A stretch of 64,000 nucleotides of DNA from assembly GCA_964036315.1 (NCBI GenBank), contig OZ038485.1, positions 103,123,235-103,187,234 of the forward strand. The letters are read 5' to 3'. Below the pieces are notes generated by a model that was not told the origin of the DNA, did no database searches, and saw only the letters and a list, made by a program, of their open reading frames with translations. Numbering within the stretch: the first letter of the stretch is position 1; each line of letters begins with the position of its first letter. A program made the position numbers and the translations under genes. Of this stretch, positions 10,626-21,359 are shown in pieces. The DNA is from Acanthosepion esculentum (Eukaryota > Mollusca > Cephalopoda > Sepiida > Sepiidae).

Positions 10626-10825
10626 TTGGGTTGGTGCATAATTATCAGGCATTTTTGTAGGTGAGCTATTTGTTAATAAAAAATATTTTATTTTCAGGTT
10701 ATAAAAATGCGTGTTAATAATCATACGCCCTGGAATAATCATTTAAAAATGTTATTGTTGAATTGTTTTTTGTTTTTCATAATAAATATTGTTTAAAAAC
10801 GCCTGATAATTATGCACTAACCCAA
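10626..10825. mobile_element. mariner MITE, 200 bp, TA target duplication
   Basis: 25-bp terminal inverted repeats (ttgggttggtgcataattat then caggc; one mismatch) flanked by TA on both sides. Interior is AT-rich and non-coding. A second copy lies at 50516-50745. Confidence 0.92.
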
Positions 10826-11395
10826 TAATTTTATAGGCTACTGACTTGCGGAGGCTCGGGGAATTTTTGTTCCTAGCCCAGGTGTACGCGCTCGGGCTCC
10901 CCACATTAAACCGACCTTGTGTCACAACGCGACCCCGTGGAGGTCGAGTAAATACCAAATTACTATAAATTAGAGCTGAGGCTTTTTAATCTCAGAATTC
11001 GTTGGAGAATTGAGCTCCAATTTCGCATTTATTCATATAGATTCCATAATATAGGTTTTACTTAATTAGCTATTATGTTTCTCTAATTCTTCAAATGTTG
11101 AATGTATAACTAATTCAAATTTCTGTTTTCCCATCTTTACACTATATTAATTTTATCTTATAAATTGTGCCCTGTTCTGTCACCTATGAAATAAAAATAA
11201 TTGTTTGTACGGAAAAAAAGGATCTACGTACATCAAATAGTCTTTAAATTAAAGTTAGGGAGGCTTTTAAGCTAGCTGCAGTTTTTTAAGCTAGCTTAAA
11301 ATTTTAATCTAGCTGCAATTTTGGATACAAAAGGAAAATAGGAGTTGCTCCGCTTGAACCATGAAAGCAACGATAATGGCTAGTATAATATATTA
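10826..11395. other. Spacer with a recurring GTGACACAAGG motif on the minus strand
   Basis: Around 10850-10940 the minus strand contains gtgacacaaggtcggtttaa followed by tgtggggagcccgagcgcg. Related words occur at 9565-9600, 56680-56720 and 56930-56975. This is probably a fragment of one interspersed repeat. The rest is AT-rich and featureless. Confidence 0.4.
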
Positions 11396-11582
11396 ATATA
11401 TATGTTTAACCTCGCATAATCTGGTAACCCTGAATCTGAGCTCAACGAAAATCGTTCCTTGCGTCTAACTTTTTAGGGCTTTTGAATGAGCTATGAATCA
11501 TTGAAATCGGACCAGTGGGAGCGGAGGAGTTGCTTGGACACACACACACACACGCACCGACACACTGTACTTTATATATAGG
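11396..11582 (+). mobile_element. RTE-like 3' end
   Basis: Contains cattgaaatcggaccagtgg followed by a CA tract and a terminal tttatatataggat, the usual end of RTE-type LINEs. Related ends occur at 35640-35790 and 35925-36055. Confidence 0.5.
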
Positions 11583-11734
11583 ATGTTATTATCCGGAATT
11601 TAGCATTCAGAACCACAAAAGATAATGGAATGTCTGTTTTGTTATGTTGATTGCAATAAAAGTTTTCTTCTTGCGTAATTTTCCTGTTTTTAACTCTTAG
11701 AAGTAATCGATTATTTTTCTTTTAATCAAGTTCA

Positions 11735-12300
11735 CCCCAAGCAAGGCGGTAAAGCCACTACGACACAAGGGGTCACTGGGCGTGGAAGAATTAGAAAACA
11801 GAAACATTACTAAGGAGCAAGTACAGAAGAAGAGTAATCAGGAGGAGAGAAGATAACGATTGAATTGTATTTAAATTTTTGTAGATTAAAGTTGGCTGGA
11901 AAGCATGGAGCCAGAAGGGAGTTCCACGAGCGAGAAAAGAAACTGTTAGTAAAGAACTTACAGCTGCATCTAGCCAACTCAACAGTAAACTGACGAGGTC
12001 TCGAAGTCAGTCTAAACTGCGCTTAAATTCATGAAGTACCAGAAAGAAGAGCTCACCCGAACAATTACCATGAAAATATTTATAGGAAAGGCACAGGGAG
12101 ACAACTTTACGTCGGTGGGAAAGTGACTGATGCAGAAACGCAAGATCAGGACAAATAATATTGCAGATTATTCTTTGGATTTTATCAAGGATCTCAAGAT
12201 ATATAACAAGAACATCTGACCATATATGGCAGCAATATCCCAAACATGGGTGACTTATAGATATGTAAAATAGATCCTGGAGAGATTAAAAGCAAAAGTT
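11735..12300 (-). mobile_element. Jockey/CR1-type LINE, 3' end with UTR
   Basis: Minus strand encodes YCCHIW..., YLEILDKIQR, LSHRRKVVSLCLSYKYFHGN and LHEFKRS, then SRLWN-type sequence and the 3' UTR (tagtggctttaccgccttgc-type, near 11745). Two frame breaks. 5'-truncated. Confidence 0.85.
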
Positions 12301-12326
12301 TAGGTGTTCAAATTATTATAAAAAAG

Positions 12327-12330
<4 letters not shown>

Positions 12331-12369
<39 letters not shown>
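12331..12369. repeat. (TA)n microsatellite
   Basis: About 19 TA units. Confidence 0.97.
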
Positions 12370-12370
<1 letters not shown>

Positions 12371-12384
12371 TCTATTTACATTGT

Positions 12385-12640
12385 TTGGACTGTTGTCCTC
12401 ATTTTTGTTGCTATATTCACAACGTTTCGGACTTTGTACGCGGCAGCCTTCTTCAGGTGATTAGAATTTCGATCTGAACCCTTTTTTTGTCCACAGGAGT
12501 AGAATGTTCTAATTCAACGTGCCATGCCTCTTCTAGGTGTCTCCCTTTAACTCAACTCTCCAAGTTTTTGTTCACCAGTGCAGTAGCCAGGTATTGAAAT
12601 CACAACACTTTGGCTCAAGCGTACAACGGCCGAAACGTGC
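12385..12640 (-). mobile_element. tRNA-like / hammerhead-core composite repeat
   Basis: On the minus strand: a tRNA-like head region ending at ttcaatacctggctac, a body, then cctgaagaaggctgccgcg, gtccgaaacgttgtgaat and a tail of the type atgaggacaacagtccaaac. At its 5' side (12611-12640) lies an inverted piece of the same tail, gcgtacaacggccgaaacg, on the plus strand. The same arrangement is seen at 19385-19775 and 33125-33535. Inverted terminal pieces of this kind are typical of Penelope-like elements. Confidence 0.6.
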
Positions 12641-13054
12641 GTGTGCGTGATTTTTCTATGAAAAGGACACTTTATTATTGCTGTGTTTTTCTCATTTTTG
12701 CCAGAATTTGAACGTGTAATAGTAATGTTCTTTCATCTTATAGATAAAAATGTAATCTTTGTGCGTTATTGACAGATAGACTTTCCATTCATGTTTCGGA
12801 TTAAGTTTATTTCCGATCCTGGTAAAAATATGAACATGAGATTGAGTGAAAACATTTTTTTATCTAATAGTCTTCCATTTTGAATTTATACATACATAAT
12901 CAGATAATGTTGGAGAAGACTACGGGACTGTTATTTCTGCTACTCCCTGTCTGACACAAACTGACCCGATTAGATAAAGAGCTTTTATTTATTCATTTTA
13001 AACTTTATTTATTTATTAGTTAAAAAACCGTAACATTTAAATTATTATAACATA
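12641..13054. other. AT-rich spacer
   Basis: No feature recognised. Confidence 0.45.
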
Positions 13055-13133
13055 TTGGGTTGGCCAAAATGTCCGTTCAGTTATTAAGTAAACTTTTTAA
13101 ATAATAAAGCAAGCGAACGAACTTTTTGACCAG
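13055..13133. mobile_element. Mini mariner end-to-end element
   Basis: Left end ttgggttggccaaaatgtcc after TA, right end gcgaacgaactttttgacca (inverted, decayed). About 79 bp with no coding room; a mariner-type MITE. Confidence 0.7.
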
Positions 13134-13495
13134 GACTTGAGCAATCATGGCTCTCCACAACATTTATCACTTGCAATTCTCTCTTTCTGTTATTTCTAAA
13201 CCCTGTTCCGCCATCCATTTTCTCAAGCTTGTCAAGTATGTTTTGTATTGTTTTCCTCTGTCCCTCAATCTGTTCTGTGAATAACCCTCCTTCCTCATTA
13301 TGTGCCCCAGGAATTTCAACTGTCTCTTCCTGATGTTAAGTATAAGTTTCTTTTTGTTTCCATTTTTTTTTTTTATAAAACTTCGTCGTTGCTCACATGT
13401 TCGGCCCATGGTATCCTCAGCATCTTTCTGTAGAAACCTCATTATCGTTGCTTCAAGTCTCTTAAATGCTTTTGAGGGTTTGTGCTTCAGCCTAT
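13134..13495 (-). mobile_element. RTE-like endonuclease-RT LINE, 3' end fragment
   Basis: Minus strand encodes RFLQKDAEDTMGRTCEQRRS, KKLILNIRKRQLKFLGHIMR and KTYLTSLRKWMAEQGLEITE before the stop, followed by the usual 3' UTR. The plus-strand open frame over it is antisense. Confidence 0.85.
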
Positions 13496-13934
13496 ATTAG
13501 AGTTAAGGGAATAAAAATCTTCATTATTCTCTCTAAACAGCCAACTAGAAAAATGACCTGCTTCGCAGTTAAGATACTTATACATCTCTTACTGCTATCA
13601 GAGGCCGATGTTCGATCGCAGATAGAATTTCTAACGTAGATTTTCTAAGCAGATTTTGTTACATCCAACACTATCTTATACCGTATTACGTAGGTAAATG
13701 GATAAGTTTGCTGAAAAAAAAAGCATTATTTCTTAACAGCCATTTATTTTAAACTTAATCTCCTTTGTCAATTTACTTAATTTAGTGGTAAATATTAGTC
13801 ATATAGATTGAATTTTATTCAAAGAAAACTTTAATGTAAAACTTGACTAATAACCGTATTGGGTATCATCGAGTCAATGCGAACGATCCTTTCCTTAGCT
13901 GCATATTATGTGCTTCGCTAGGGCTACATTCAGT
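13496..13934. other. AT-rich spacer
   Basis: No gene recognised. The last 70 bp may be the 3' end of the SINE that follows. Confidence 0.4.
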
Positions 13935-14155
13935 TTTGAATTCAGAGTTTTCCTTCTCCTAGACTGGTTACCATCCAATGCTATAGAACCCAGTCTGCCC
14001 TGCTATTTACTGTTACAGGAGAAGAGATATATTCATACCTTTTCCAAGTAGGTATTAGCACGTAAGTGAATGCAATGAACTCAACTGGCTCTCCAATTCC
14101 TCAATCCGAGCCGCAAACTAATACCCTACCATGCCCATGCCTCCTAATAATAAAA
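13935..14155 (-). mobile_element. tRNA-derived SINE with alternative 3' end
   Basis: Minus strand: ggcatggtagggtattag, cggctcggattgaggaattg, the body cattcacttacgtgctaata and ggaaaaggtatgaatatatc, then gcagggcagactgggttcta. Beyond this point it has gagaaggaaaactctgaatt instead of the gaaagaaatggcaacc end seen at 9177-9451, so the shared head and body are joined to a different tail. Confidence 0.75.
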
Positions 14156-14394
14156 ATGTCAGGCTACGGACTTATTGATGCATTCGCATAAGTTAATCTC
14201 AGTAAATATCAATAGACCAGAGAAAAAAATATGTATGTTCAGGATCAATTCGTTTTGATACCTGGAGTTGTGAGTTCAATCTTTGGGATAGTATGTTAAA
14301 ACGACAATTACAAGAGTCCACAACGACAACAGGATAACCGCCTCTTTATCTCGTAACAAAATATTATTTTCTCAATAACTGGAAGCAGATCTCA

Positions 14395-14915
14395 AAAGTG
14401 GCTTAAATCTGCTGTTAACTTGGGGCAAGGAATGTCTTGTTAATTTTAACGACTCCAGAACAAAACTGCTTTTTATCAATCATCTGCGAAACCCCTTTTT
14501 GCCTTCCATCAGCATGGCTGATGCTAACCTCCAAGAGAGCGACGTTCTCTACTGAGACGAAGTAGAAAGATTATATTGAATCAGTTGCTAGGCCTGCTGC
14601 TAGGAAATTTGGTTCATTGTGTCGTACTAGACAATTTCTCTCTCCAGAATCTATCTTACATATTTATAAGTCTACCGTTTGTCCATGCTTAGAATACTGC
14701 TGTCACACATGGTTTGGTGCTCCTGCTACATATTTAGAGATTCTTGATAAAATCCAGAGAAGAATCTACAATGTTATTGGTGCTAACCTGGCATCCCGGC
14801 TTCAGTCAAACTCCCACCGCCGTAATGAAGCTTTCCTTTCGCCTTTTTTATAAATAAATACTTTCATGGTAATTGTTCTGGTGAACTTGATACATAGACT
14901 TTATGAATTTAACCA
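14395..14915 (+). mobile_element. Jockey/CR1-type LINE, RT C-terminal segment
   Basis: Encodes VLLILTTPEQNCF..., IESVARPAARKFGSLCRT, RQFLSPESILHIYKSTVCPC, LEYCCHTWFGAPATYLEILD and KIQRRIYNVIGANLASRLQS before frame breaks near 14845. The reading continues after a SINE fragment at 15128. RT catalytic motifs are not included. Confidence 0.88.
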
Positions 14916-14917
14916 GT

Positions 14918-15127
14918 TAAATCCATTACATTCACTTACGTGCTAATGCCCTTGGGAAAGGTATGAATCCTCTTCTCTCCCCCCGGCTATGGGTAAATAG
15001 CAGGACAGACCGAGTTCTATAGGTTTGGATGGCAACTCGTCTACCGCAGAAAGAAATGGCAACCTACTGCGGAAAAAATCTGCCTCGTCAGTCATGAATC
15101 GAACGATACATGATCGCCTATTTACTC
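14918..15127 (+). mobile_element. tRNA-derived SINE fragment within LINE
   Basis: Headless copy: aaatccattacattcactta, then gctatgggtaaatagcagga, gaaagaaatggcaacctact and gatacatgatcgccta. It replaces the LINE segment expected between the HEFK block and the WNSLP block, so it was inserted into the LINE, probably with some loss; no clear target duplication was found. Confidence 0.85.
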
Positions 15128-15310
15128 GCATTTCTCTACTTTTTTTTTTTTTTTGCTTTCCAGTCAACTTTGACCTTCTAAAATTTAAATTCAATCATAG
15201 ATTGCTTTTCTTTTATTGTTCTCGCTGCTTAATAAGGTTTTTCTTATTCTTTCACACTCAGTAATCCTTTGTGTCTTGGTGGCTTTATTGCCTTGCTTGG
15301 GATGAAATGA
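15128..15310 (+). mobile_element. Jockey/CR1-type LINE, 3' terminal piece
   Basis: After a T run, tttccagtcaactttgacct and aaatttaaattcaatcatag continue the LINE coding end, then the 3' UTR ends with tggctttattgccttgcttg and gatgaaatga. Confidence 0.75.
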
Positions 15311-15319
15311 TTTTAACAA

Positions 15320-15615
15320 ACGATCGGTCTCAACTAGACTGGATGTCGGTAACCTGCGTAGAAGAGTTCCGGCAGACAGGGTCCCGCACTTCCTGCCTGT
15401 GGAACTCCCTCCCCCTTACTTGCTTCCCCGATGACTATAATCTTCAAATATTCAAGTGTAATGTTAATCGACATCTCACTCCCTGAGCTTGTTCCCCGTC
15501 CTTCTCTCCCGTCCTTCTCTGTATTCGTTCCTCAAACACGCCTCTTTACTCTTGTTCTCAATCCTCTGTAACCCCTTGCGTGCTAGTGGCACTCCCGCTT
15601 TGCTAGGGGTGAATT
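15320..15615 (+). mobile_element. Second Jockey/CR1-type LINE 3' end in tandem
   Basis: Encodes GSRTSCLWNSLPLTCFPDDY and NLQIFKCNVNRHLTP, then a stop and a 3' UTR with gtaaccccttgcgtgctagt and gctaggggtgaa. Belongs to the subfamily of the long copy at 22181-24830. Confidence 0.82.
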
Positions 15616-15904
15616 GCCTTAAAAAAATTTCCAACAGAAAAGGTGCCGCCTTGGTGGAGCCTATAATATGTTGATTGTATCACCTGCAGAGAATTAAGAC
15701 CCCCAACTACTATTATGACTTTGTGTCAGACTAAGCTAAGCCACGTTGATATCTATATGAATGGGGCCTGTGAAGGTTGATAATGATGGTAGAAACATTT
15801 TGTTTTTACTATCTTGACAACTAAAGTAGTTTGTAGTGATGAGTTTAGCAAGGAACTCACTCTGTCCTTTCCATCAACGATCTTGACATGCCATTGACGA
15901 GGTA

Positions 15905-16012
15905 ATAGTGATGAGAGAGAACCCATGGAGAAACGGATTCATGCCTTTCTCAATATCATTAATATGGAGTAAGCATGAATAGATTTACCTGGAAATTTAA
16001 CTCGGTCCGTAC
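15905..16012 (-). mobile_element. Degenerate tRNA-SINE body fragment
   Basis: The complement reads ccgagttaaatttccaggta, aatctattcatgcttact and gagaaaggcatgaatcc, matching the SINE body word order with about 25 percent differences by eye. Confidence 0.55.
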
Positions 16013-16014
16013 AG

Positions 16015-16265
16015 TTGAAATTGCTAGGGTACATAAGGAGAAAAGAGGGTTTGGAAAATCTGATACTCACAGGACAGATTTAAGGCAAGAGAGACAGAAG
16101 AAAACAACCCGTAATCTACCTAGCGAGCTCGAATAAATGGATAGCAGAACAAATTTTAGGAGAGATAACAGAAAGACAAACTTTATTAATAGCTACAAAG
16201 GAAAGGAAATTGTGGAGAGCCATGATCGTCTACGTCCTGAAGGGACACGACACAGAAAAATCGTC
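16015..16265 (+). mobile_element. RTE-like endonuclease-RT LINE, 3' end fragment
   Basis: Degenerate coding end (KLLGYIRRKEGLENLILTGQ-like with stops), then ctttattaatagctacaaag, ttgtggagagccatgatcgt and gaagggacacgacacagaaa of the 3' UTR. Confidence 0.75.
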
Positions 16266-17139
16266 CTTACCTCTTTACCTGAAAATTAGTGTATTTTACG
16301 ATAAAATACATTTCGGTCGACACTATATGTTGCGTGAAAAAAAATTTAAAAAAATAGGTTATGAGCTTCATTGAAAAAGTTGACATATAGACAGACGTTA
16401 ACAGTCAGACAAATAATAGCATTCGAAGAAACTTCCTTTTCAGGAAGTCTGCTGATATGAACTGACGCCATTTTTTTTTTAAATGACCGGGTTTCATTGT
16501 TCATGACGAACCTCACTTTCAGCTCATCTAAACAGAGTATACGTTGATTCGGGTTAAAAAAAATGATGCACGTAGCAAAAAGTAAACGTTTTAATTAAGT
16601 AAAGATTTGAGACCTGTTTTATTATCTAACTCAAGCGGAAATAAGAAAATTACATCAAGAAAAGAAAAGAAAAGCAAAGAAATACAGAGAGTGGCTTTAG
16701 AAAGGGAGACAAAAAGAAAAAATTAAAGGTGTAATGAAAAAAAAATGGAGGAGAAAAAAACCTAGGACAAAAACAGGAAGAAAGAAATTAAGCATCGAAA
16801 AAAAATAGGGCATTCGAAATAATGTTATTAAGAAAGGATCACCATAAAATCCCTACAGTTCTTCTTTTATATTCGAGAAAAGTATACATAAACGCCGCTT
16901 ACTGTCAGCAAAATTTTCCAACCCGTGACCACATTTTTCTACATTAGCAACGCATTTCAGTAAGAAAATGATTTGTAATGCATTTTATTGCTATAATAAA
17001 TTGCAACTCATTTCAAAACTAAAATAATTTGGAACGCATTTCGGTAGGAAAATAATTCGCAACTAAATTTGAAACGCATTTATATTATACATACGATATA
17101 GGTTGCAAATTATTTTAGTGTTGGATAATTTAAATTATT
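16266..17139. other. AT-rich spacer
   Basis: Includes an A/G-rich stretch at 16650-16810 and several copies of a loose aacgcatttc word between 16940 and 17080. Nothing coding was seen. Confidence 0.4.
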
Positions 17140-18188
17140 AGATATTTTATTTTGTAAAAAAACGACCCCCAGTGAGCGAAAATCTTCTCTGAATCGTAAA
17201 ATAAAACAGACAATAAAACTAAGAGATTATTTAATTAGAAAAGCTTTTAATTGCTTTTATGAATAAGATATATTATGGACACTATTGTCTTAAGGAAACA
17301 TTTTTTGATAAATAATGAATTTTTACAAGAAATGTTTTCATTGTTTATAATTTTTTAATTAGAATAAATTAAAAATGAAATGCTTTAAAATTCTGTATTA
17401 ATTTGTAGTGGTTAGATAATATTGTCATTAAGTAAAAACTATATTTACTAATGATAAATGGAAAAGCTTGCTATAATTCAGCGACTTCCAGTATTTTAAC
17501 AAAGAATTTTAAATTTTTTGTGTATGCATAACCATGCAAATATAGTGTATGGACGTCCATACACGACAATCAGAAAATAAGAGCAGAAAATTTAAAGCTA
17601 AAGTACCTAAAATTCAATAATACATTAGATTACTTTAAATATTTCCCAAACTTTTTTAAGATAAGTGAGTAGTTAAAAAAAATTATATGAGAAAGGCACT
17701 CATGTTATATTCGTCAAGTAATTTTTACAGATATTTCACACCGTAGAAAAAATCTTAAACATATTTCATACGCGATAGTTTTCAACACTTCATATAAATA
17801 CCCGCTTCCGTGTTATAAAATGCTTTTCTGCGATATTTTAAACTAAAAGTAAATAATATTTGTTTCAAATGAGATTAATTACATTTTAAATCGGCTAATA
17901 TGCCTCAAAATTTCAGAAAAAGTATATTTTACTTTTGAAAGATTTTTAAAGAGAATTACGTTGTAATTTGTAAGTATTACTAAAATCAACCATATTTAGA
18001 AATAAAAAGAAAACTGATTCCAATCAATTTAAAGTCATTTTGAAATACTGCAAAGTATTTCGTTTACTCGAAATATTAAATCTAATCTATTACTTTGAAA
18101 TTAAAATAAAAGGTTCAAGAAAGATTTTTCAGTCTGAAAAATTCATTTTAAAACTTCAGTATCGATTTTTTTCGGAGGTATATATAAT
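17140..18188. repeat. Long AT-rich duplicated block, copy 2
   Basis: Paralogue of 5005-6285 in the same orientation. It lacks the solo LTR and keeps the intact target (gatatattatggac), which fixes the exact insertion site in copy 1. Diverged by substitutions and small indels; both copies end at ggaggtatata. Confidence 0.8.
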
Positions 18189-18394
18189 TCAATTAAAAAT
18201 ATCTAAGTCTTTTGACAAAAACAATATTTTTCAAAAATGCTAAATTAATGCAAAAGCTCTCAATAGAATTTTTTTAAAAATGAAAAGGTACAGCATTTCC
18301 CCAGAAATTCCATGTTACACAAATTTTTCAATAAAATCGCTGTAAAATCAGTTACAGTTGTATTTGAAACATGTAAAACATAAAAGGGCAAAAT

Positions 18395-18799
18395 GATAAG
18401 AACTTGGATATGGGGAGAGCGACTGCGAAAGTACACAACGGAAAATGCTATTGCCGTTATGCAGCAAATTGTCCGCTGAATGGTAACTGCCTAGTAGAGG
18501 GTCTTGTTTATAGAGCCAAAGTAGAGACTATAAAGAGCAAATCTTCCTTTAAGGTAGCAAGGTACAGAAACATAAAACTTGCCAGTTATGTATGGAAAGT
18601 AAAGGACAAATAATAAAAAGTCCCATTGTGAAATGGGATGTGTTGAGAAAACCCGGTCATTTAACATCGGGAATAAAATCTGTAAATTATGCCAAGAGGA
18701 GAAATTGGCGATTATGGTATACCCTGGACAGCATAAGCTGATTAACGAAAGATCGGTGATCATGACAGAATGCAAGCAAATTTTCTATGAACCCGTGTA
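18395..18799 (+). mobile_element. Penelope-like element, C-terminal Cys/GIY-YIG-type domain relic
   Basis: Encodes NGKCYCRYAANCPLNGNCLV then EGLVYRAKV and LASYVWKVKDK; after a frame break ICKLCQEEKLAIM and RSVIMTECKQIFYEPV end at a stop at 18799. The order Cys cluster, VY.AKV strand, YVW.LK block and final C..C/..C block is that of the C-terminal domain that follows the RT relic at 45930-48085, where IIYKAKV and YYTGATEGPF are present. The YIG-like strand is deleted here. Hammerhead-core sequence follows at 18890. Confidence 0.65.
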
Positions 18800-18889
18800 A
18801 GAGTATTTAGATAAAACGTCATTTTTTCTTTAACCTCTTTACCGGTGACATAATTATGTATTGAAGATTGTCTTGGAATTGAATATCCA

Positions 18890-19030
18890 ATTTTACTACG
18901 TGACGATGCCGGAGCGTACAACACCCGAAACGTCGTGAATATGGCAATAAAGATGAGGAAATCAGTCTGAACGATGTAAATAGTTACAATACATCATCTC
19001 AGAATTATAAACAGATGATACCTGATTGGT
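18890..19030 (+). mobile_element. Penelope-like terminal segment with hammerhead core
   Basis: Reads tgacgatgccggagcgtaca, acacccgaaacgtcgtga, then aagatgaggaaatcagtctg and catcatctcagaattataaa. It matches the tails of the composite repeats and here lies downstream of a Penelope-type C-terminal domain, which links those tails to Penelope-like elements. Confidence 0.55.
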
Positions 19031-19074
19031 AGAGACCATGCTAACATGAAGGTTGATTTTCGAAATATTTTATG

Positions 19075-19078
<4 letters not shown>

Positions 19079-19121
<43 letters not shown>
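19079..19121. repeat. (TA)n microsatellite
   Basis: About 21 TA units. Confidence 0.97.
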
Positions 19122-19126
<5 letters not shown>

Positions 19127-19384
19127 AGAGTGCTCTGTTGAGCTAACTTCCCAAGATACACCACTGCCCACATATAGTAGCTCTTCCGGCCCCAATGAGT
19201 TAGGGGACCCGTGACGAATATATATATTGATGTAAGACAACTGTAACCTTCTGAAGGATGATACCGACTTGGTACATTATAGGCATGCGAGAGGTTAGTA
19301 GATATTCTGATAACATTTTCCAAGTCTACGTTGTTGTGATGGAGTAACACTAATGCCAATTTATTGTCTGTGTCTGTGTTTTAG
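19122..19384 (-). other. Unclassified, possible tRNA-like A-box on minus strand
   Basis: The complement of 19125-19160 reads gggaagttagctcaacagag, like a tRNA D-arm, but no B box follows because the TA array starts there. No other feature. Confidence 0.3.
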
Positions 19385-19775
19385 ACGTAGACATATGCTT
19401 CGATAAGTTTCTGTACACTATTTACATTATTCGGACTGTAAGTCCTCATCTTTGTTACTATATTTATCACAACGTTTTTGGCTCCAACTCTTGTGAGTTC
19501 AATACGTGGTTAAAGCAGTGGAGAACTTAGAAAGGTGAATTAACAGAAGATAACTGATAACTGACATCCATTAGATATGGCACGTGGAACTAGAAGAGTC
19601 TACCCCAGCGAGCGAAATAAAGGGTTCAGTTCGACATTCCAACCACCTGAAGAAGGTCGGAGCGTACAACGGCCGAAATGTGATAAATATGGTAACAAAG
19701 ATGAGGACAATAGTTCGAATAATGTAAATAGTGTACATAATGCCTCATCTCAGAAATATAGACAGATACTGCAGG
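19385..19775 (+). mobile_element. tRNA-like / hammerhead-core composite repeat with inverted 5' tail
   Basis: Starts with an inverted piece of its own tail (19405-19485, containing tccgaata-type and cgttgtgataaatat in complement), then the partial head tgagttcaatacgtgg, the body ctaccccagcgagcgaaata, then cctgaagaaggtcggagcgt, acaacggccgaaatgtgat and the tail aatagtgtacataatgcctc. Helix II of the core is GGUCG/CGGCC with one G-U. 32546-32868 is a close relative. Confidence 0.65.
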
Positions 19776-20308
19776 TTCTCTACGTAGAAAAAAATCAGTA
19801 CAAGTATGTGTCATGCTACGGAAACGCACATATATTTAAAAAAGTATTCGAACGGCAAGTCCAATTCTTGTGTTTTTGTTGTTCACTGAAGACATTTAGG
19901 TTTAAAATCAAAAGATGAATATGAGATAAAAGTTCAAAATTTCAGCTTTTATTTCCTGATCTTCACCTTTAGACGTCTTAAACAACTTAGGACACACCAC
20001 CTTTTGTATCAGATCAGCTCCTTTTTAGGTGAGCAAAAGTAAAGGAAGAGATAGTCTTAAAGTAAATAATAATATTTGGTTGCAAACTTGCAATAACTGC
20101 ATCAAGTCGGCGACCCATTGTAAAAATAACAAACAAATCAATGTGTAGAGGGATGATACAAATGTTATCAAACGTAAAGAAACAGTAAAGATTATTTTTT
20201 AAAAATTACAATAGCCCCTGTAGAAAAATAAAAAGATTACACAATTAATTACAGGCCTACTTACGACCTGTTGGTTGTAACTAAATACTGGCGTAAGTCG
20301 GTGATGAC

Positions 20309-20360
<52 letters not shown>

Positions 20361-20770
20361 AGTGGGATGCCACAAAATAAAAAGGGTGTGCTCAATAATA
20401 TGTTAAAAGTGGGAGTGCACAATCTAACGTTATAAAGATTCTTGAATCAATATTTTCTTCTGATTTTTTCATAAAATGAATATATTTTTTTAGAGCCATG
20501 ATCTACTGTAAATATCTTATTTTGATTTTATATACAGTTTTTGCTGTACGTTTTTACTTATTTTCTAGAAAAAGACCTATCGATTTTTTTCGCATATGAG
20601 ATTTCTATAAAAGTTTGAGAAGCTAATGTTTCGGAAAAAATAAAAAACGGAAAACGAAGATTTATGATTTATTTTGAAAATAAATGGCAGCAATGATTTT
20701 AGACAAATGATACAGCTCAGCTCGATGGCATTGTCATAGACTGAGGACATAATAGTAGTTTGTTGAGTTC
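19776..20770. other. AT-rich spacer with (TA)n at 20312-20358
   Basis: Contains a TA microsatellite of about 23 units. No coding region or named repeat otherwise recognised. Confidence 0.45.
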
Positions 20771-20774
20771 AAAA

Positions 20775-21112
20775 ATGTCATCACTCGTACGATCACCGAA
20801 AGCAACATCGAGCCTGGTCAGTACCTAGTAAGTAAGCTTGAATGCGCGGGAGGTGCAATGGATAACGGATCGTATTTGGAAATCGGAGAGCTGAGTTCCA
20901 ATTCCATTTTGGTTTGTTATAGTCATTTACACGCATATACGCTTGGGAAAGGTATGACGCCATCTCTTCTCCTTCCTGCTATGGGTTAAGTAGTAGGACG
21001 TGTATCAGTAAATCATTATTATCTCCCAAAAAAATTCAGTCTAAAAATATTTTCTGCCTTTAAATAACCTGCAAAAGATTGATAAACCGTGAAAAACATT
21101 AATCAAATAATT
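20775..21112 (+). mobile_element. 5S-tRNA chimeric SINE, 5S head partly deleted
   Basis: 5S part: acgatcaccgaaagcaacat, cgagcctggtcagtacctag; the remainder of the 5S is missing and gaatgcg leads straight to the tRNA-like ggtgcaatggataacgg and gagagctgagttccaattcc. Body: cgcttgggaaaggtatgac, ctgctatgggttaagtagta; tail: cattattatctccc, gtctaaaaatattttctgcc and taacctgcaaaag. The tail defines the 3' end of the family. Confidence 0.85.
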
Positions 21113-21158
21113 TAAATTTCAGCAAAATGAGTGAGGGCTGAAGCTCTCTCTCACACAC

Positions 21159-21358
21159 NNNNNNNNNNNNNNNNNNNNNNNNNNNNNNNNNNNNNNNNNN
21201 NNNNNNNNNNNNNNNNNNNNNNNNNNNNNNNNNNNNNNNNNNNNNNNNNNNNNNNNNNNNNNNNNNNNNNNNNNNNNNNNNNNNNNNNNNNNNNNNNNNN
21301 NNNNNNNNNNNNNNNNNNNNNNNNNNNNNNNNNNNNNNNNNNNNNNNNNNNNNNNNNN
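21159..21358. other. Assembly gap (200 N)
   Basis: Exactly 200 N, flanked by tctcacacac and cacacacc, so the missing sequence is probably a CA microsatellite. Open frames across it are meaningless. Confidence 0.99.
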
Positions 21359-21359
21359 C

